Of a stretch of 64,000 nucleotides of DNA, positions 36,125-48,165 are shown one piece after another (the first letter of the stretch is position 1; every line of letters starts with the position of its first letter). Source of the DNA: Ziziphus jujuba (lineage: Eukaryota; Streptophyta; Magnoliopsida; Rosales; Rhamnaceae); the NCBI RefSeq assembly GCF_031755915.1, contig NC_083387.1:7136501-7200500 (forward strand), given 5' to 3'. The notes below the pieces were generated by a model. The model ran no database searches. It was given only the letters and a program-made list of their open reading frames with translations, and was not told the DNA's origin. The position numbers were made by a program, and so were the translations under genes.

Positions 36125-36706
36125 TTGTCCATAGTACTATGTATATCTAAATTTCAAGATGATTTACTTAATCAAAATTTTTTAGTACATATTGATTGCC
36201 AAAGTGCCAAATATGTTTTAGAAAAAGATGTTCAAAATATTGCATCAAAACATATTTTTGTCCGATGGCAAGCTATACTAAGCATATTTGATCTTGACAT
36301 TGCATACATTCAAGGAACACACAATTGCATTCCTGATTTCTTAACCCGTGAATTTTTGCACGGAAAGGTTTCTCACCCAAGGCCTAACCATGCCTTGAAA
36401 ACACCAAAAAGGGTCATCTACCCTCACCCACATCCAAATCCTCCCAAATCATATCAAACCCAATCAACTAAGGCCCAAACTTCCAAATCTGATCATACCC
36501 ATGTAATCACAATTGAATTAACCCACTTATCTCACCCCATTCCAGTAAGCCAAATCAATTACCAAACAGCTCTCGTCCAATCCCATAATCCTTGTAGTTT
36601 AGTTCACAGCCAACCATTCACTCCAATCAATCAAACTCAAGCCAAGTCATCTCCCTATTTTGATATAGCTCATCATCTATTATTTTATATTGAACCCTCT
36701 CTCTGA
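36125..36706 (+). pseudogene. RNase H end and downstream linker of the plus-arm viral copy
   Basis: Open for 193 residues. The first part (IDCQSAKYVL, KHIFVRWQAILSIFDLD, GTHNCIPDFLTREFL) is the end of the RNase H domain. The rest is a Pro/His/Ser/Thr-rich linker leading to the Trp-rich C-terminal region. A stop near 36704 and then the solo LTR interrupt it. Confidence 0.75.
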
Positions 36707-36798
36707 AAAATTCCTACAGTTACTCAAATAGTCACTCAATTTATTCCACCAAACTTTCATTTCATTCCCAAAGCCCTGGGAACAAACCTAAAATATTA

Positions 36799-38978
36799 TG
36801 TCAGGACCCGTCCAAGATTCCTCCCCGGAACCCTAGACAAGCCCTGATCCCAGGGAAATACCACCGAACCTTCCAACGAAAAATCCGGCAGCACCTCCCC
36901 TAAGGGTAGGACTAACCAAAAATTTTCTGCACTGAAAACACACTTCTAAAAACATCCCCTTATTCCTCCCACATTACTACAATTTGTTTCCACAATTTTA
37001 CAGCACTTCAAAGAACAGCAAATCAATGCATAATTAATAACTACATGTCCAATACAGTATACGGAACATTATACAAATAAATGTAGAATTAATAAAATGA
37101 CAGATGAAGCAATACAAGATGGAGAGGAAAAAGGGAAGAAATACTTCTTGGACTTTCGGCAACGAACTGAGACGTTGGGCTCACCCCGGACGATCAATGT
37201 CTCCCAACCTGGACCTAGGGGAACGGAATTTAAAAACGTGAGATGCTAATCATCTCAGTGAGTGACCCTATCTACTAAACACCTTTAATATTAATAATAT
37301 ACCAAATAAAGGGATTTAATTAATCAATACCGAACAATTAAATAAATAAATAAATAAACATTTGAAGGTAATAATTTCTCTCAAAACCCTCACTATTCAC
37401 TCGTTGGAAATGTTCCCCTTTTTAAAACATTTTCACAAAACCCGATTATTCGTACTTCCAGAAAACCAAGGGATCAAACAATTTAATAAACAACAAATAA
37501 ATAAATACCCCAAATGTAATTAAAATGTGAATACATATAATAAATAATTTTTGTACTCTTTGGGGTTTGAAATCTTATCTGAAAATTCACACTTGACGCA
37601 CCACACCATATACCGGTGATGCCCTCTGATACCCAGCGTCCCGAGCACCGACTGGCGGGGAGATTAAAGAGAGAAACTTGCAAACGGCACTTCGGCGTCC
37701 CGACAGTACCGCTGCTGAAACCTTCATCCCGGCCAAGAAGGGGGGCGGCTGATGCGCAATATATAAGACTTGCCTGCCCTCGGTCCAATGGCAACTCACG
37801 GGAGACATAATACTTGCGCACTAACCATATATATACACCAGAACACCAATACTGTGTGAATGCGTCTAAAATAATTATTAAATCAATTATAACCGTACCG
37901 TTCTTTCCAAAATTACCGTGGAAAATATACCAATTTTCACATTTACCATCCCACATATTTTCATTTAACAACCCGGTACGAAAACATCGGTAACGAATAA
38001 ACAAATAATTTTTCTCGTAACACGAGGTTCAACAAATAAAATACCGTGGACATAATTGTAAAATTTAAACCACCAATTAAACAAATAATTTCCTTAAAAT
38101 ATTCAAACCAATTATGCCCAAAAATAATATAAAATCCAGACACAATTAATTACTGAAAATACTTGCTCATGTGTAATAAATACAATTAACTCACAATAAT
38201 AAAAATCGGGGATTTCTTAATAACCCAAAAATTCCATTTAGCACCAATAACATACACGTACGTATAAAATAATATTTTTTCATAATTATAATTAAATTTC
38301 ACCACATGAGCATAATTGCAGATATCAATTAAACACCAATAAATATAATTAATTACCCCAAAACATTTTTAAAGGTGGGTCACTCACCTGGAGCACGCAA
38401 TTAACCTAAGATCCACCATGGGATCAATTCCACGACTCACCCGTGCTCCTAGAACACAATTCACACACAGTCAAATAAATTAATATTTTATTCGGGTAAA
38501 TAATACCCGGTACCCGGGGGGTTAAACACAAACGTTATCCAAAATTGACAAATTATATGTCTATGGAAAGCTTGTGAGATGAGGATCACATTACCGACCT
38601 CCATTGAGTTCAATTCGACCGGCGGTGGCCGGAATTTGGTCGGAAAGATTCGGCCGAATTTAAACTTGAGGGATCTCTCAAACGGTGGGGATTTTGGGAA
38701 ATCTAACCCCGGAAATGGATTCAGAGAGGTCAAAAATTATGGAATAGAGGTATGTGTCGAGCTGGGTTGGCCGGAAACGGCGAGAATTGCCGAAAAAACT
38801 TAACCTGCCGCCGCCGACTTCACCGGCCCGATTTGGGCGCGTCCGGCGGCGACTGGCCGGGAAAATTGGAGGTTGGGGTCGCGGGGAGCTGGGCTTCACC
38901 GGTGGCCGGCGCGTGTGGCCGTCCGGCGACTGAAATCCGGCCAAACAGTCGGTCAAAGAAAGAGGGGGAGAGAGTCAA

Positions 38979-39016
<38 letters not shown>

Positions 39017-39727
39017 CTTACTGTTTTTTTTGATGGGCTCGGGGAAGAAGGAGAAGGGAAGGAAAGGAAAAGAAAAGGAGAAAGGTGTTTTTCCACGTGG
39101 GGAAAAGAAAAAAAGGAAAAAAGAAAAGAAAAAGAAATAAAAGAAATAAATTAAAAATTCATTAAATAATATTAAAAAATAATATTATTATATAAAATAA
39201 CAATAAAATAATATGGTATTAAGCATGGTTGGCATGTGGCATCTCAACATGGTGACACATGGTCACATTTATTAAGTCACACGTGGCACATCGTTACGCG
39301 TTTAAAAAATAATATTAAAATAATACAGTATTTGAAAAACTCTACAGGTCCACAACTTTCAAACCACATGTCCAAATCGGACGTGCCGCTAGTCTATGGA
39401 CTCGTATCGACTAGTATTTCACAACCATGCATGAGTCAAAGCTCAACTTTGCATGAATAAAAAGTCAACTCCGGCACCCCTTGGACAGTTTGGACCTCAA
39501 CTTGTTTTGCTCATAACTTTCAAAGCGTAGCTCCGTTTTCAACGTGCTACTAGTCTAAGAACTCGTGCCAACGTGTACTTCGTAAAGGTACCTCAGTCAA
39601 CCTAGAGTTCCATCCAAATCAAAAAGTCAACTTTTGACCCCTTCGGTCAACGGTCAAAGTCAACAGTCAACAGTCAACCTCGGTCAACGTGCAAAAATTC
39701 CGACATGGTTCGGGATGGGGTGTTACA
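36799..39727. mobile_element. Solo LTR of 2.93 kb with perfect 5-bp target duplication
   Basis: The insert begins TGTCAGGACCCGTCC, ends GGGGTGTTACA, and is flanked by TATTA on both sides (36794-36798 and 39728-39732). The uninterrupted sequence is seen in the minus arm near 41425-41450. No gag or pol motif is present, so it is read as a solo LTR left by recombination between the two LTRs of a full element. The length fits large Ty3/gypsy LTRs such as the Tekay/Del type, but the lineage is not proven. It includes a GC-rich part (38500-38960) and a GA microsatellite (38981-39011). Confidence 0.85.
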
Positions 39728-40568
39728 TATTATAATACTATTCTCCAACATACCAAATCAGTCACAATTACCCCTCTTTTTGATAAATAAGATAATCAAA
39801 CCATTATTTCCCATAAATTTTGGATTCAAAAAGTTATTACTCTTGAAGAATGGAACCAACCCCCTTATCAATCAAAACAGATTACCACTCCTGGACCTAC
39901 CAATATGATTAATTACTCTTTCAATTATTTTGATTATATTGATGCTTGGGAAAATACATTTTTGCATCAAAACGAATCATATTCCCACTCATGGTTTATT
40001 AGTTGGGATTCAAAATTTCAACACAATTTTCCCAGTTGGTTTTATCAATGGTAGTGTGATCATGGTCCAGCCAAAACCCACATTCCTCCCCAAATTCAAC
40101 ATTTAATTTCACATTTTGAAAAAAACTATAAAATCAAAAGACACGAATCTAGCTTTCCTCTTGAGCTCATATTCATGTCCAAATACAAAGTCTCTTGGAT
40201 ATTCAAGTGTCAGTATCATCGAGACACTGATATTGTCTACCAGATTTATTCAATCAAATGGTGGTACAAATGGAATTCAGACCGTACCCACAAAATGGTT
40301 ATGGAAGAATTTCCTATTCTCCCCATTCAGAAAATTAAACCCATTTCCAATCAAACATCGATCAGCTTAACAAAATGAAAGAAAGAGCGGCTTGCTCATA
40401 TTCAGAAATTAATTGCAGAAGTAGATCAATTATCTAATGATTCTGACACATCTGATGATGCTTCTAGCTGGCTAAAAGCAAAATCAAGCAGCACTCAATC
40501 AAAACATATAGCTGAATCATCTACCAAATGGGCAGACTTCGTTTATCAAGACAGTCAAGACCCTTATG

Positions 40569-40588
40569 ATTTGGGATCTGACTAAAAA
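40569..40588. other. Spacer at the centre of the viral inverted repeat
   Basis: Twenty bases separate the two tail-to-tail viral arms. The left arm reaches the end of the polyprotein including its stop (40584-40586). The right arm begins at 40589 and lacks the last few codons. Confidence 0.85.
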
Positions 40589-42249
40589 CATAGGGGTTTT
40601 GACTACCTTGCTAGACAAAGTCTGCCCATTTGGTGGATGATTCAATTACATGTTTTGATTGGCTGCTGCTTGATTATGGTTTTAGCTAGCTAGAAGCATC
40701 ATCAGATGTGTCAAAAGCATCAGATAATTGATCTACTTCTGCTATCAATTTCTAAATATAAGCAAGCAGTTTTTTCTTTGATTTTGTTGAGCTGACCAAT
40801 GTTTGACTGAAACGAGTTTAATTTTCTGAATGGGGAGAATAGGAAATTCTTCCATGACCATTTGTGGGTACGGTTTGAATTCCATTTGTCCCATCATTTG
40901 ATTGAATAAATCCGGTAGACAATATCAGAGTCTCGATGATACTGCCACTTGAATATCTAGGAGTCTTTGTATTTGGACATGAATATGAGTTCAATAGGAA
41001 AGCCAGATTCGTGTCTGTTGATTTTATAGTTTTTTTCAAAATGTGAAATTAAATGTTGAATTTGGGGTGGCAAGTGGGTTTTAACTGGACCATGAGCACA
41101 CCACCATTGATAAAACCAACTGGGAAAATTGTGATGAAATTTTGAATCCCAACTAATAAACCATGAGTGGGAATATGATTCGTTTTGATGCAAAAAGATA
41201 TTTTCCCAAGCATCAGTATAATCAAAATAATTGAAAGAGTAATTAATCATATTGGTAGGTCCAGGAGTGGTAATCTATATTGATTTATAAGGGGGTTGGT
41301 TCCATTTTTCAAGAGCAATAATTTTTTGAATCCAAAATTTATGGGAAATAATGGTTTGATTATCTTGTTTGTCAAAAAAAGGGGTAATTGTGACTGATTT
41401 GGTGTGTTGGAAAATAGCAGTATAATATTTTAGGTTTGTTCTTGGGGCTTTAGGAATGAAATGAAAGTTTGGTGGAAGAAATTGAGTGACTATTTGAGTA
41501 ATTGTATGAATTTTTTAGAGAGAGGGTTCAATATAAAATAATAAATGACGAGCTATATCAAAATAGGGAGGTGACTTGGCTTAAGTTTGATTGATTGGAG
41601 TGAATGGTTGGCTGGGAACTAAAATATAAGGATTATAGGATTGGATGAGAGCTGTTTGGTAATTGATTTGGCTTACTGGAATGGGGTGAGATAAGTGGGT
41701 TGATTCAGTTGTGATTATGTGGGTATGATCAAATTTGGAAGTTTGGGCCTTAGTTGATTGGGTTTGATATGGTTTGGGAGGATTTGGATGTGGGTGAGGG
41801 GTAGATGACCCCTTTTGGTGTTTTCATGGCATGTTTAGGCCTCGGGTGAGAAACGTTTCCCTACAGAAATTCACGGGTTAAGAAATCATGAATGCAATTT
41901 TGTGTTCCTTGAATGTATGCAATGTCAAAATCAAATATTCTTAGTATAGCTTGCCATCAAGCAAAAATTTGTTTTGATGCTATATTTTGAACATCTTTTT
42001 CTAAAACATATTTGGCACTTTGGCAATCAATACGTACTAAAAATTTTTGATTAAGTAAATCATCTTGAAATTTAGATATACATAGTACTAAGGACAAAAT
42101 TCCTTTTTAAATAGTACTATAATTTAATTGAGAAGAAGTCAATGTTGCAGAATGAAAACGGACTATTTGTTCTGGGGAATTTGGTGTGATTTTTTGAAGT
42201 AAAATTCCTCCAAAGCCAATTTCAGAGGCATTAGTTTGAATAATTTTGA

Positions 42250-43130
42250 ATAAATCAGGTCAAGGAATGCCAAGACAAGGAAGAGTCTTAATATGTGTTT
42301 TGATTTCTTGTACAAGCTTGGTGTGAATTAAAGACCAAGGTGGAGGTTCAGATTTTAATCTGTCAAACAAAGGTTTACATTTGATTCGTAAGTTATTATA
42401 GAATTTGGCAATGTAATTTAGTGATCCTGAAAATTGTTGTAACTAATTTTTATCTAAAATTTCATCAGGAAATTTATCAGCAATTTCTATGGCTCTATTG
42501 ATTGGAGTAATCTGGGATTGGTGAATATTGAAGCCTAAAAGCCGAATTTTGGTTTGAAATAATTTTAATTTGGGAGCTGAAACAACTAAGCCATGTTTTT
42601 TGACAATATCTAAAAACATTCAGAGGTGTTTCCAATGTTGATCAATGGATGGAAATAAACTAGGACATCATCTATATAAACAATTGTAAAACGACTGTAA
42701 TTATTAAAGATATCATTCATTATTCTTTGGACTTCACTGGGGGCACTTTTTAGGCCAAAGGGCATTACATTCCATTCATAATGACCAAATGGAGTTACAA
42801 ATGCAGTTTTGTATCAATCTTTTTCACTAATTTCTATTTGCCAGAACCCTGATTTCATGTCAAATTTTGAGAAAATAGTGGCTTGATTAAGTCGATTCAT
42901 TAAATCTTTCTTATTACGAATGGAGTATCTAATCCATTGTAGGAATTTATTTAAGGGTTTATAATTGATTACTAACCGAGGGGATCCTCGTTCTAATTCA
43001 GCGTTTTTATGAACGTAAAAGGCTGAACAAGACCAAGGAGATTCACTAGCACGAATTAATTTTTTATCGAGGAGTTCTTGAATTTCATTTTACAATATTC
43101 CATTAATTCTTGATTCATTTGAATTGCTCG
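42250..43130 (-). pseudogene. Reverse transcriptase and RNase H start of the minus-arm viral copy
   Basis: Carries the same motif order as the plus-arm copy, here with an intact active-site YIDD (42667-42678). Several stops and frame changes interrupt it. The RNase H domain continues to about 41870, where a GTxNCIxDFLTREF-like end can be traced. Confidence 0.8.
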
Positions 43131-43622
43131 GGCCCTAGTTGGAATATTCTGTTCATCAAAATCTTTTTCATAAGGAAGTTTAACAAGGTATTTTGCCCTA
43201 TGCCAAAAAGCATTAGGTATTTCGACACAAATTTCTTTGGTTAATTGGTGTTGAAAATCGGTGATTTTGTTTTGGAGATAAGAGTTAGACAATTGATTTT
43301 CTATTTGTTTATATTTAATTTTTTCCTGTAGGAAATGTAAATGTTTAGTTTTATTTTGAATACAATTAATTGTTTTTGAAATTGAATCTTCTTTTAATGT
43401 TTGAATATTATGTGATTTCTTGATAAATTCAAATTTAATTTTTTCTCCTAGAAGGTGGCTAATTATTCCATCATTTTCGGTGGTGAATGGATATAATAAA
43501 GAAAGAAACGAAATACCTAAAATTACTTGATCTGTCATATTTCTAACAAGGACAAATGATGTTTTGTAATAAATTTTATTATGATAAATATGTGCGTGAT
43601 TGATTTCATATTGTAAATCCAT
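43056..43622 (-). pseudogene. Protease C-terminal half and linker of the minus-arm viral copy
   Basis: Open for 188 residues. It starts just after the deleted catalytic core and includes MTDQVILGISFLSLLYPF, the second conserved part of the viral aspartic protease, then the linker to the reverse transcriptase. Comparison with the plus arm (28990-29050) shows a deletion of about 41 bp near 43700, between AATT repeats, that removes the DSG motif. Confidence 0.75.
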
Positions 43623-44399
43623 TTTGCTTCCATTAGCATAATTTAATTTTTCTTTGGTTTTAGTATAATATTTACTAGATATAAGACTTTCTTGAACATA
43701 ATTGAAAATCTTTAATGATTATTGTAATTTGTATATGCCATTTTCTAAGTTTGATTTTGTGAATTGAAGCTAAACAATTTTCATGGGAAGATCCTTCTTC
43801 CTGTGCGAGAGATTCATCTACTATTTGATTATGTTCATTACAAAGAAGTTTTTTAGGATGTTCTTAGATAAATTTTAATTGGTATTTGATTAAATGGTTT
43901 TCTAATTTTAATTCTTTAATCTTAGACTTGATTGTTTTGATTTCCACTTGTAAATTTTGGACAGTTATTTGTTTAGTTTTGGATTTATCAAATGTTTGTA
44001 AGGCTTCTGTTAAACAAATTTTTTTAGTACTTTTATTAAGTTGATTGGTTTCTTGGGTATTAGCAGTTATGATTTTTTTATATTTTTTCATGTATTCTAT
44101 TCGTTCATCTCGAGTATTTAGTTTGCTAAGTAATTCTAGTATTATATCTTCTTCTTCAGTAGAATTAGTTAAGACATTAATTGATTTATTGCAACAAGTA
44201 TCGAGACAACAAGCATCTAAACATCCTAAAGTGATATTAGGATTATCTATGTCACTAGGTGATGCAGAATGATTATTGGATTCATCAGAACTTGATTTAG
44301 TATAGATGATGTTTTCACTATGTTCACTATCTGAGTTGTGAATTCCTAAGACATTGATTAAGTTTTGTTTTTGATCTTTTGGAATCTCTAATTATTTGA

Positions 44400-46084
44400 T
44401 CATCTGCTTAACTTTACATTCATTAGCAAAATGACCAAATTTATTACATTTAAAACATTTGATTTTAGTTTTATCTTTTGAATATTTTCTATGTTTATTT
44501 GATTTGTAAAATTTATCAGGATGGATTTATTGAATTTATTGGTCTTGTAATAGGCTTTATTGATAGAATATTTATTGTTTCGGAAATGTGTTCTATTTGA
44601 TTTTTCTTTGATTTTATCTCTCCTAGATGGTGCTATTGAAGATCGATCATATTGTTGACAAAAGTTTCCTAACTCATACTTAGTTTTTCTTTTATAATTT
44701 GCTATTTTCATATCAGTACACATTTTTAATCGTTCTATTTTTATTATTGAGACTATGTTGCCATAAGTTAATGAATCGTAATCTATGTGACCCCTATCAT
44801 TACTTAAGACATTTCTGATTTTTTGAGCAAATAATTGGGGTAATCCATTAATGAATTTTTCTTTCCAAAAAGGTTGATTACTGTTAGCTCTCATCATAAT
44901 TCCGGTGGTAAATGTTTGCACATACCATTCGAAATCACTAAGAGTTGAACAATATAAATTTGTTAATTGACTATGTATTCTTTCTATTACAGCAGGGGGG
45001 TGCCTATAAAATGTCTAATTATTGTGGCAACAAGGTATTGACTCCATCTAGGACACCTTGACCTATGGTTTCATTAAATATTGGAAATCCTTCTTCATCT
45101 AATTTAGTGGCATAAATGATTTTTGATTTAGATTGATCTGTTAAATATTTTTCCCACCAGTAATGTACTAGTAAAGCCTATAACTAATAATTCAACAATT
45201 TCTAGTTATGGAAGGTTTGGATTGGTAAAATATCTATTAGCAACTATTGACATATGATGTAATTTGTTTAATATTTCTTGTTCTTTTAATCCATCAATAT
45301 TCCATTCATATAATTTATCGGAACTGACAGAGAATTGATTTCTATGATTTGATTCTTGAAATTCGGGAGGTAAGGGTTTATTATTCCATTGTTTAAAGTT
45401 ATTAAATCTTGGTTTTTGATTTTTAAACCTATAAAGGTGATTAGGTGTTTAAGATTGATTGGATTCGGAATCAGAGGAAGAGTGATTGTTAATAGTAGCG
45501 AGATTGGACGAGGAGGCTTCATTTTTGGATATTTAAGCTTTTAATTGTAATTCTTTTAAGAGTTGATTGAGTTGATTTGATTTTGTTGGAAGGGTTGGAA
45601 TTTCTGTAATATCTGAAAATTTTATGAGGGGTTGTGGTTGTGGTTGATTGTCATTTTTGGAGGAGTTATCAATTTTGGTTTCTATTTTATCTAGTTGTTT
45701 GCCTACTATAATAATACTTTGATTTGTGTAATTATTTTGTTCAATAACCTTTCTAAGTTCATTAATTAAATCTTTGCGTTTGTGGGTAAATGTTTTAAAT
45801 GGTGAAGTTATGATTTGGCTATTTAAATGAGGAATGATTATTTTTTCAACTGGAGAATGACTCGATAAAACTGTTGATTGATCTGATTTAATCCATTTTT
45901 CTTTAGTCAATGTTTTTAAATCTTTTAATTCATCATAATATTTTTCAAGAAAGTCAAAAAAATTGTATATCAGATTGGACTTGTAAATTAAATGTTTCCA
46001 GCTTTGCCAGATGTATTCTTTCTGATTTCTAGTGTGGGATTGTCTATATGTCATTAGTTTTTCATGATTTTTAGCAGACATCAT
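44400..46084 (-). pseudogene. Coat-protein region of the minus-arm viral copy
   Basis: Made of open pieces at 45533-46084, 45286-45522 and 44400-44921. The first is rich in Lys/Asn/Gln with a coiled-coil-like stretch. The last carries a Lys/Arg-rich stretch and the zinc knuckle (44415-44457 CX2CX4HX4C). Stops and frameshifts separate the pieces. Confidence 0.7.
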
Positions 46085-46438
46085 TTCTTTATCTAATTAT
46101 TTCCAATTGGGTTTGTATGGTTTATTTAGTGTATTTAATTGGTAATCTATGAAATCTAAAACTGTAGGTGATTGAATTGATTGAATCTCTTCATCACTGT
46201 AACGAGGTTGACTAACTTGTCTAATGTTATGAATTGATTTTAATTTAAGATTATTGATTTCATTTTCTAATCTTAATTTATGTAATTCATGTTCTAATTC
46301 TTGTATTTTAATTCTGTGTAAATCTTTTTCAATTTCTTGATCTCTTCTAGATATATTATCAGAAGATATGGATTCTATGATTAGCTTAGTAAATGATCAT
46401 TTTAAGGAGGTTTCTCCTAAGAGTTGATTAGATCTAGG

Positions 46439-47317
46439 TTATCTATCAAAGGTGATTCTCACTGACCCATCTACGGACTGTGAGATGAACTCAGTATTTG
46501 TTAAAATATTTTGAATAGGGGTTGGAGACCGGACATCAGGTAATACCCAATCAGAAGGTAAAGTGACATCGGACCATTTGATCATTTTAGGAATTTTTAT
46601 ATTTAGATCTTGATATTGACTCTGGATTAACATTGTATGACTTCTAGTATTATGTTTTTTAGCTTTAAAGTCCATGTTAGTTCCTGAGACTTTATAATGA
46701 ATTTTGTAAATTAGAGCTAAGGATTGTCGACCTTCGTCGAACCTATATCCTGAGTTTTTTATATTTAAAGTTAACACTTTTAATATGCATGAATCTCATA
46801 AACGTACAAGAAAATCTGGGTAACAGTCAAAATGAAATGGACCATTGCATAAATTTGTTTCTATGACTCCAAAGACACCTTCATTAAAGGTTTGAAAACT
46901 AGCGTCTCTAAGACATAATAGAATAGATGAATTGGTTCCTAATTTGGTAAGGGGTTTGATTCTAATTTGAACTAAATCTATGTGTAGGAAATGGTGACCA
47001 TCTTGTCTATGTTTTTCAATATTATCTTTACTAAGTAGTTTGCAGATTTCGTGATCTTTGTTGATTGTGTAAATTTGTTCAACTGTTTTAATGTGTGATT
47101 CACTTTTAAATGAAGATAAAGACCAAGTTTTGTGATGATAAATTTCACTATATAGTATTGGAGGAATACTCCAGTGGTGATTGATTGATTCATTAGAAGA
47201 AAAACTATAATGTTCTTTGTTGATTATGTCTGGTATTTGATTTCCATTTAGTGATAATATAGAACTATTATTTAATTTAGAACTAGTAGAAGAATTAGAT
47301 CTAAATAATCTATTCAT
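46439..47317 (-). pseudogene. Movement protein of the minus-arm viral copy (30K superfamily)
   Basis: Starts at an ATG at 47317; the open frame above it begins only at a TTG. The core reads HIDLVQIRIKPLTKLG, ILLCLRDASF and ETNLCNGPFHFDCYPDF, then LTLNIKNSGYRF and ALIYKIHYKVSGT. This is the pattern of Caulimoviridae 30K cell-to-cell movement proteins. One in-frame TGA at 46796-46798 interrupts it; the reading frame is otherwise the same on both sides. Confidence 0.82.
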
Positions 47318-47584
47318 TTTCAAAATTTAAATCCTAAAACTTTATAATCCTAAACTTACTTTTGCATATATCACTTCATCCTGTTCCTAAACCTCTCATG
47401 GGATTTCTAGTTCAGACTCGAATTTATAGTTCATCAAGGAAAAGAAAGAAGCAATATAACAAGAGTAAATTGAAGAAAATAAAGATTCAGAAAGTAAATA
47501 TGAAGCTTAATAAATTAAGCAGATATAACACTCTACGGGCGCTAAAGAAAGTAGCAATATACAGATCGGAACACTTATGAGGAG

Positions 47585-47597
47585 GCTCTGATAACAA
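47585..47597 (-). other. Degenerate tRNA-Met primer-binding site of the minus-arm viral copy
   Basis: On the minus strand TTGTTATCAGAGCC, one base away from the TGGTATCAGAGCC that primes Caulimoviridae reverse transcription. It lies in the leader between the TATA box and the movement-protein start, as expected. Confidence 0.65.
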
Positions 47598-47982
47598 GTA
47601 AAGAATATGGAGAGTGTTAAATAAGTAAAGAATATAGAGCAGAGAGTGTGAGCGGAAGTAAAATATGAGGAGGCGGTAAAGCCAACCAAGAACAATTAAT
47701 GATTAAAGAATATATATTGAAAGCGGTAAAACCAACCAAGCAATATTGAAAATATATTGAATATAAATTTAAAATAATGAAATGCTTACTTGATTAAAGA
47801 GGAGTACCACAAATTGGTATCTCAATTGATTGCAAAAAAAGGCACTAGTTCACTCAGAAAACTAAGCACTCAAATATTTGATTACAATAACTATGAGAAG
47901 TAGAGAGGTTCTAAAATCTACCAAAAGAGCTCTCAAAATTGCTCTTGCAATTGCTCCTCCCATCTTGGGGTGGAGAGACTCC

Positions 47983-47990
47983 TTTATATA
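47983..47990 (-). promoter_or_regulatory. TATA box of the viral pregenomic promoter, minus arm
   Basis: On the minus strand TATATAAA followed by GGAGTCTCTCCACC, in the intergenic region upstream of the primer-binding site. The position matches the pregenomic RNA promoter of Caulimoviridae. If still active, transcription would run through the minus arm and into the plus arm in antisense. Confidence 0.6.
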
Positions 47991-48165
47991 GGCAAAGGAG
48001 GGCTGGTTGAATAATTGCATGTCCTGTTGATCTTGTGATTCTTTTTTATTATGTCAGTGAACAATATCTATGAATAGCATCTTGCTTTTCGGTACTTTTC
48101 CTGTTCATAAATAATAATTTTTGAATAGTAATTCTGTCTTGATAGACATAATCTGCCCATTTGTA

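Larger units (their letters stand above)
26384..40588 (+). mobile_element. Endogenous pararetrovirus, plus arm, 5'-truncated and interrupted
   Basis: A Caulimoviridae-type copy in three pieces (26384-30510, 36084-36798, 39733-40588) that add up to about 5.7 kb and match 40589-46311 in reverse orientation. It starts after the movement-protein region. In order it holds a coat-protein region, a zinc knuckle (28237-28278, CX2CX4HX4C), an aspartic protease with DSG (29013-29021), reverse transcriptase (about 29560-30110), RNase H (about 30400-36360, split by an insertion) and a C-terminal Trp-rich region ending at a stop at 40584-40586. Many in-frame stops and frameshifts are present, for example at 27522, 29039, 29584 and 29887. 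The polymerase motif reads YLDN rather than YIDD (30052-30063). It is a defective genomic fossil. The genus is not assigned. Confidence 0.85.
40589..48165 (-). mobile_element. Endogenous pararetrovirus, minus arm, about one genome length
   Basis: Read from 48165 downwards: a piece of the polyprotein end, the intergenic region with a TATA box, a leader with a primer-binding site, movement protein, coat protein with zinc knuckle, protease, reverse transcriptase, RNase H and a C-terminal Trp-rich region to 40589. The order and single-polyprotein layout fit Caulimoviridae. The length of about 7.6 kb equals a typical circular genome, and the same end motif (ATGGGCAGA) occurs at both ends, as expected for a permuted circle. 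It is broken by stops and frameshifts. About 41 bp covering the protease DSG core are deleted near 43700. The polymerase YIDD motif is intact (42667-42678). It cannot encode a working polyprotein as it stands. Confidence 0.87.

Noticed and set aside
37483..38004. 173-codon minus-strand frame within the solo LTR
   Set aside because: No recognisable domain, and the flanking target duplication shows this is LTR sequence.
38488..39154. Overlapping frames of 74-93 codons inside the solo LTR
   Set aside because: They lie in a GC-rich and GA-repeat part of an LTR, overlap each other in opposite strands and show no protein motif.
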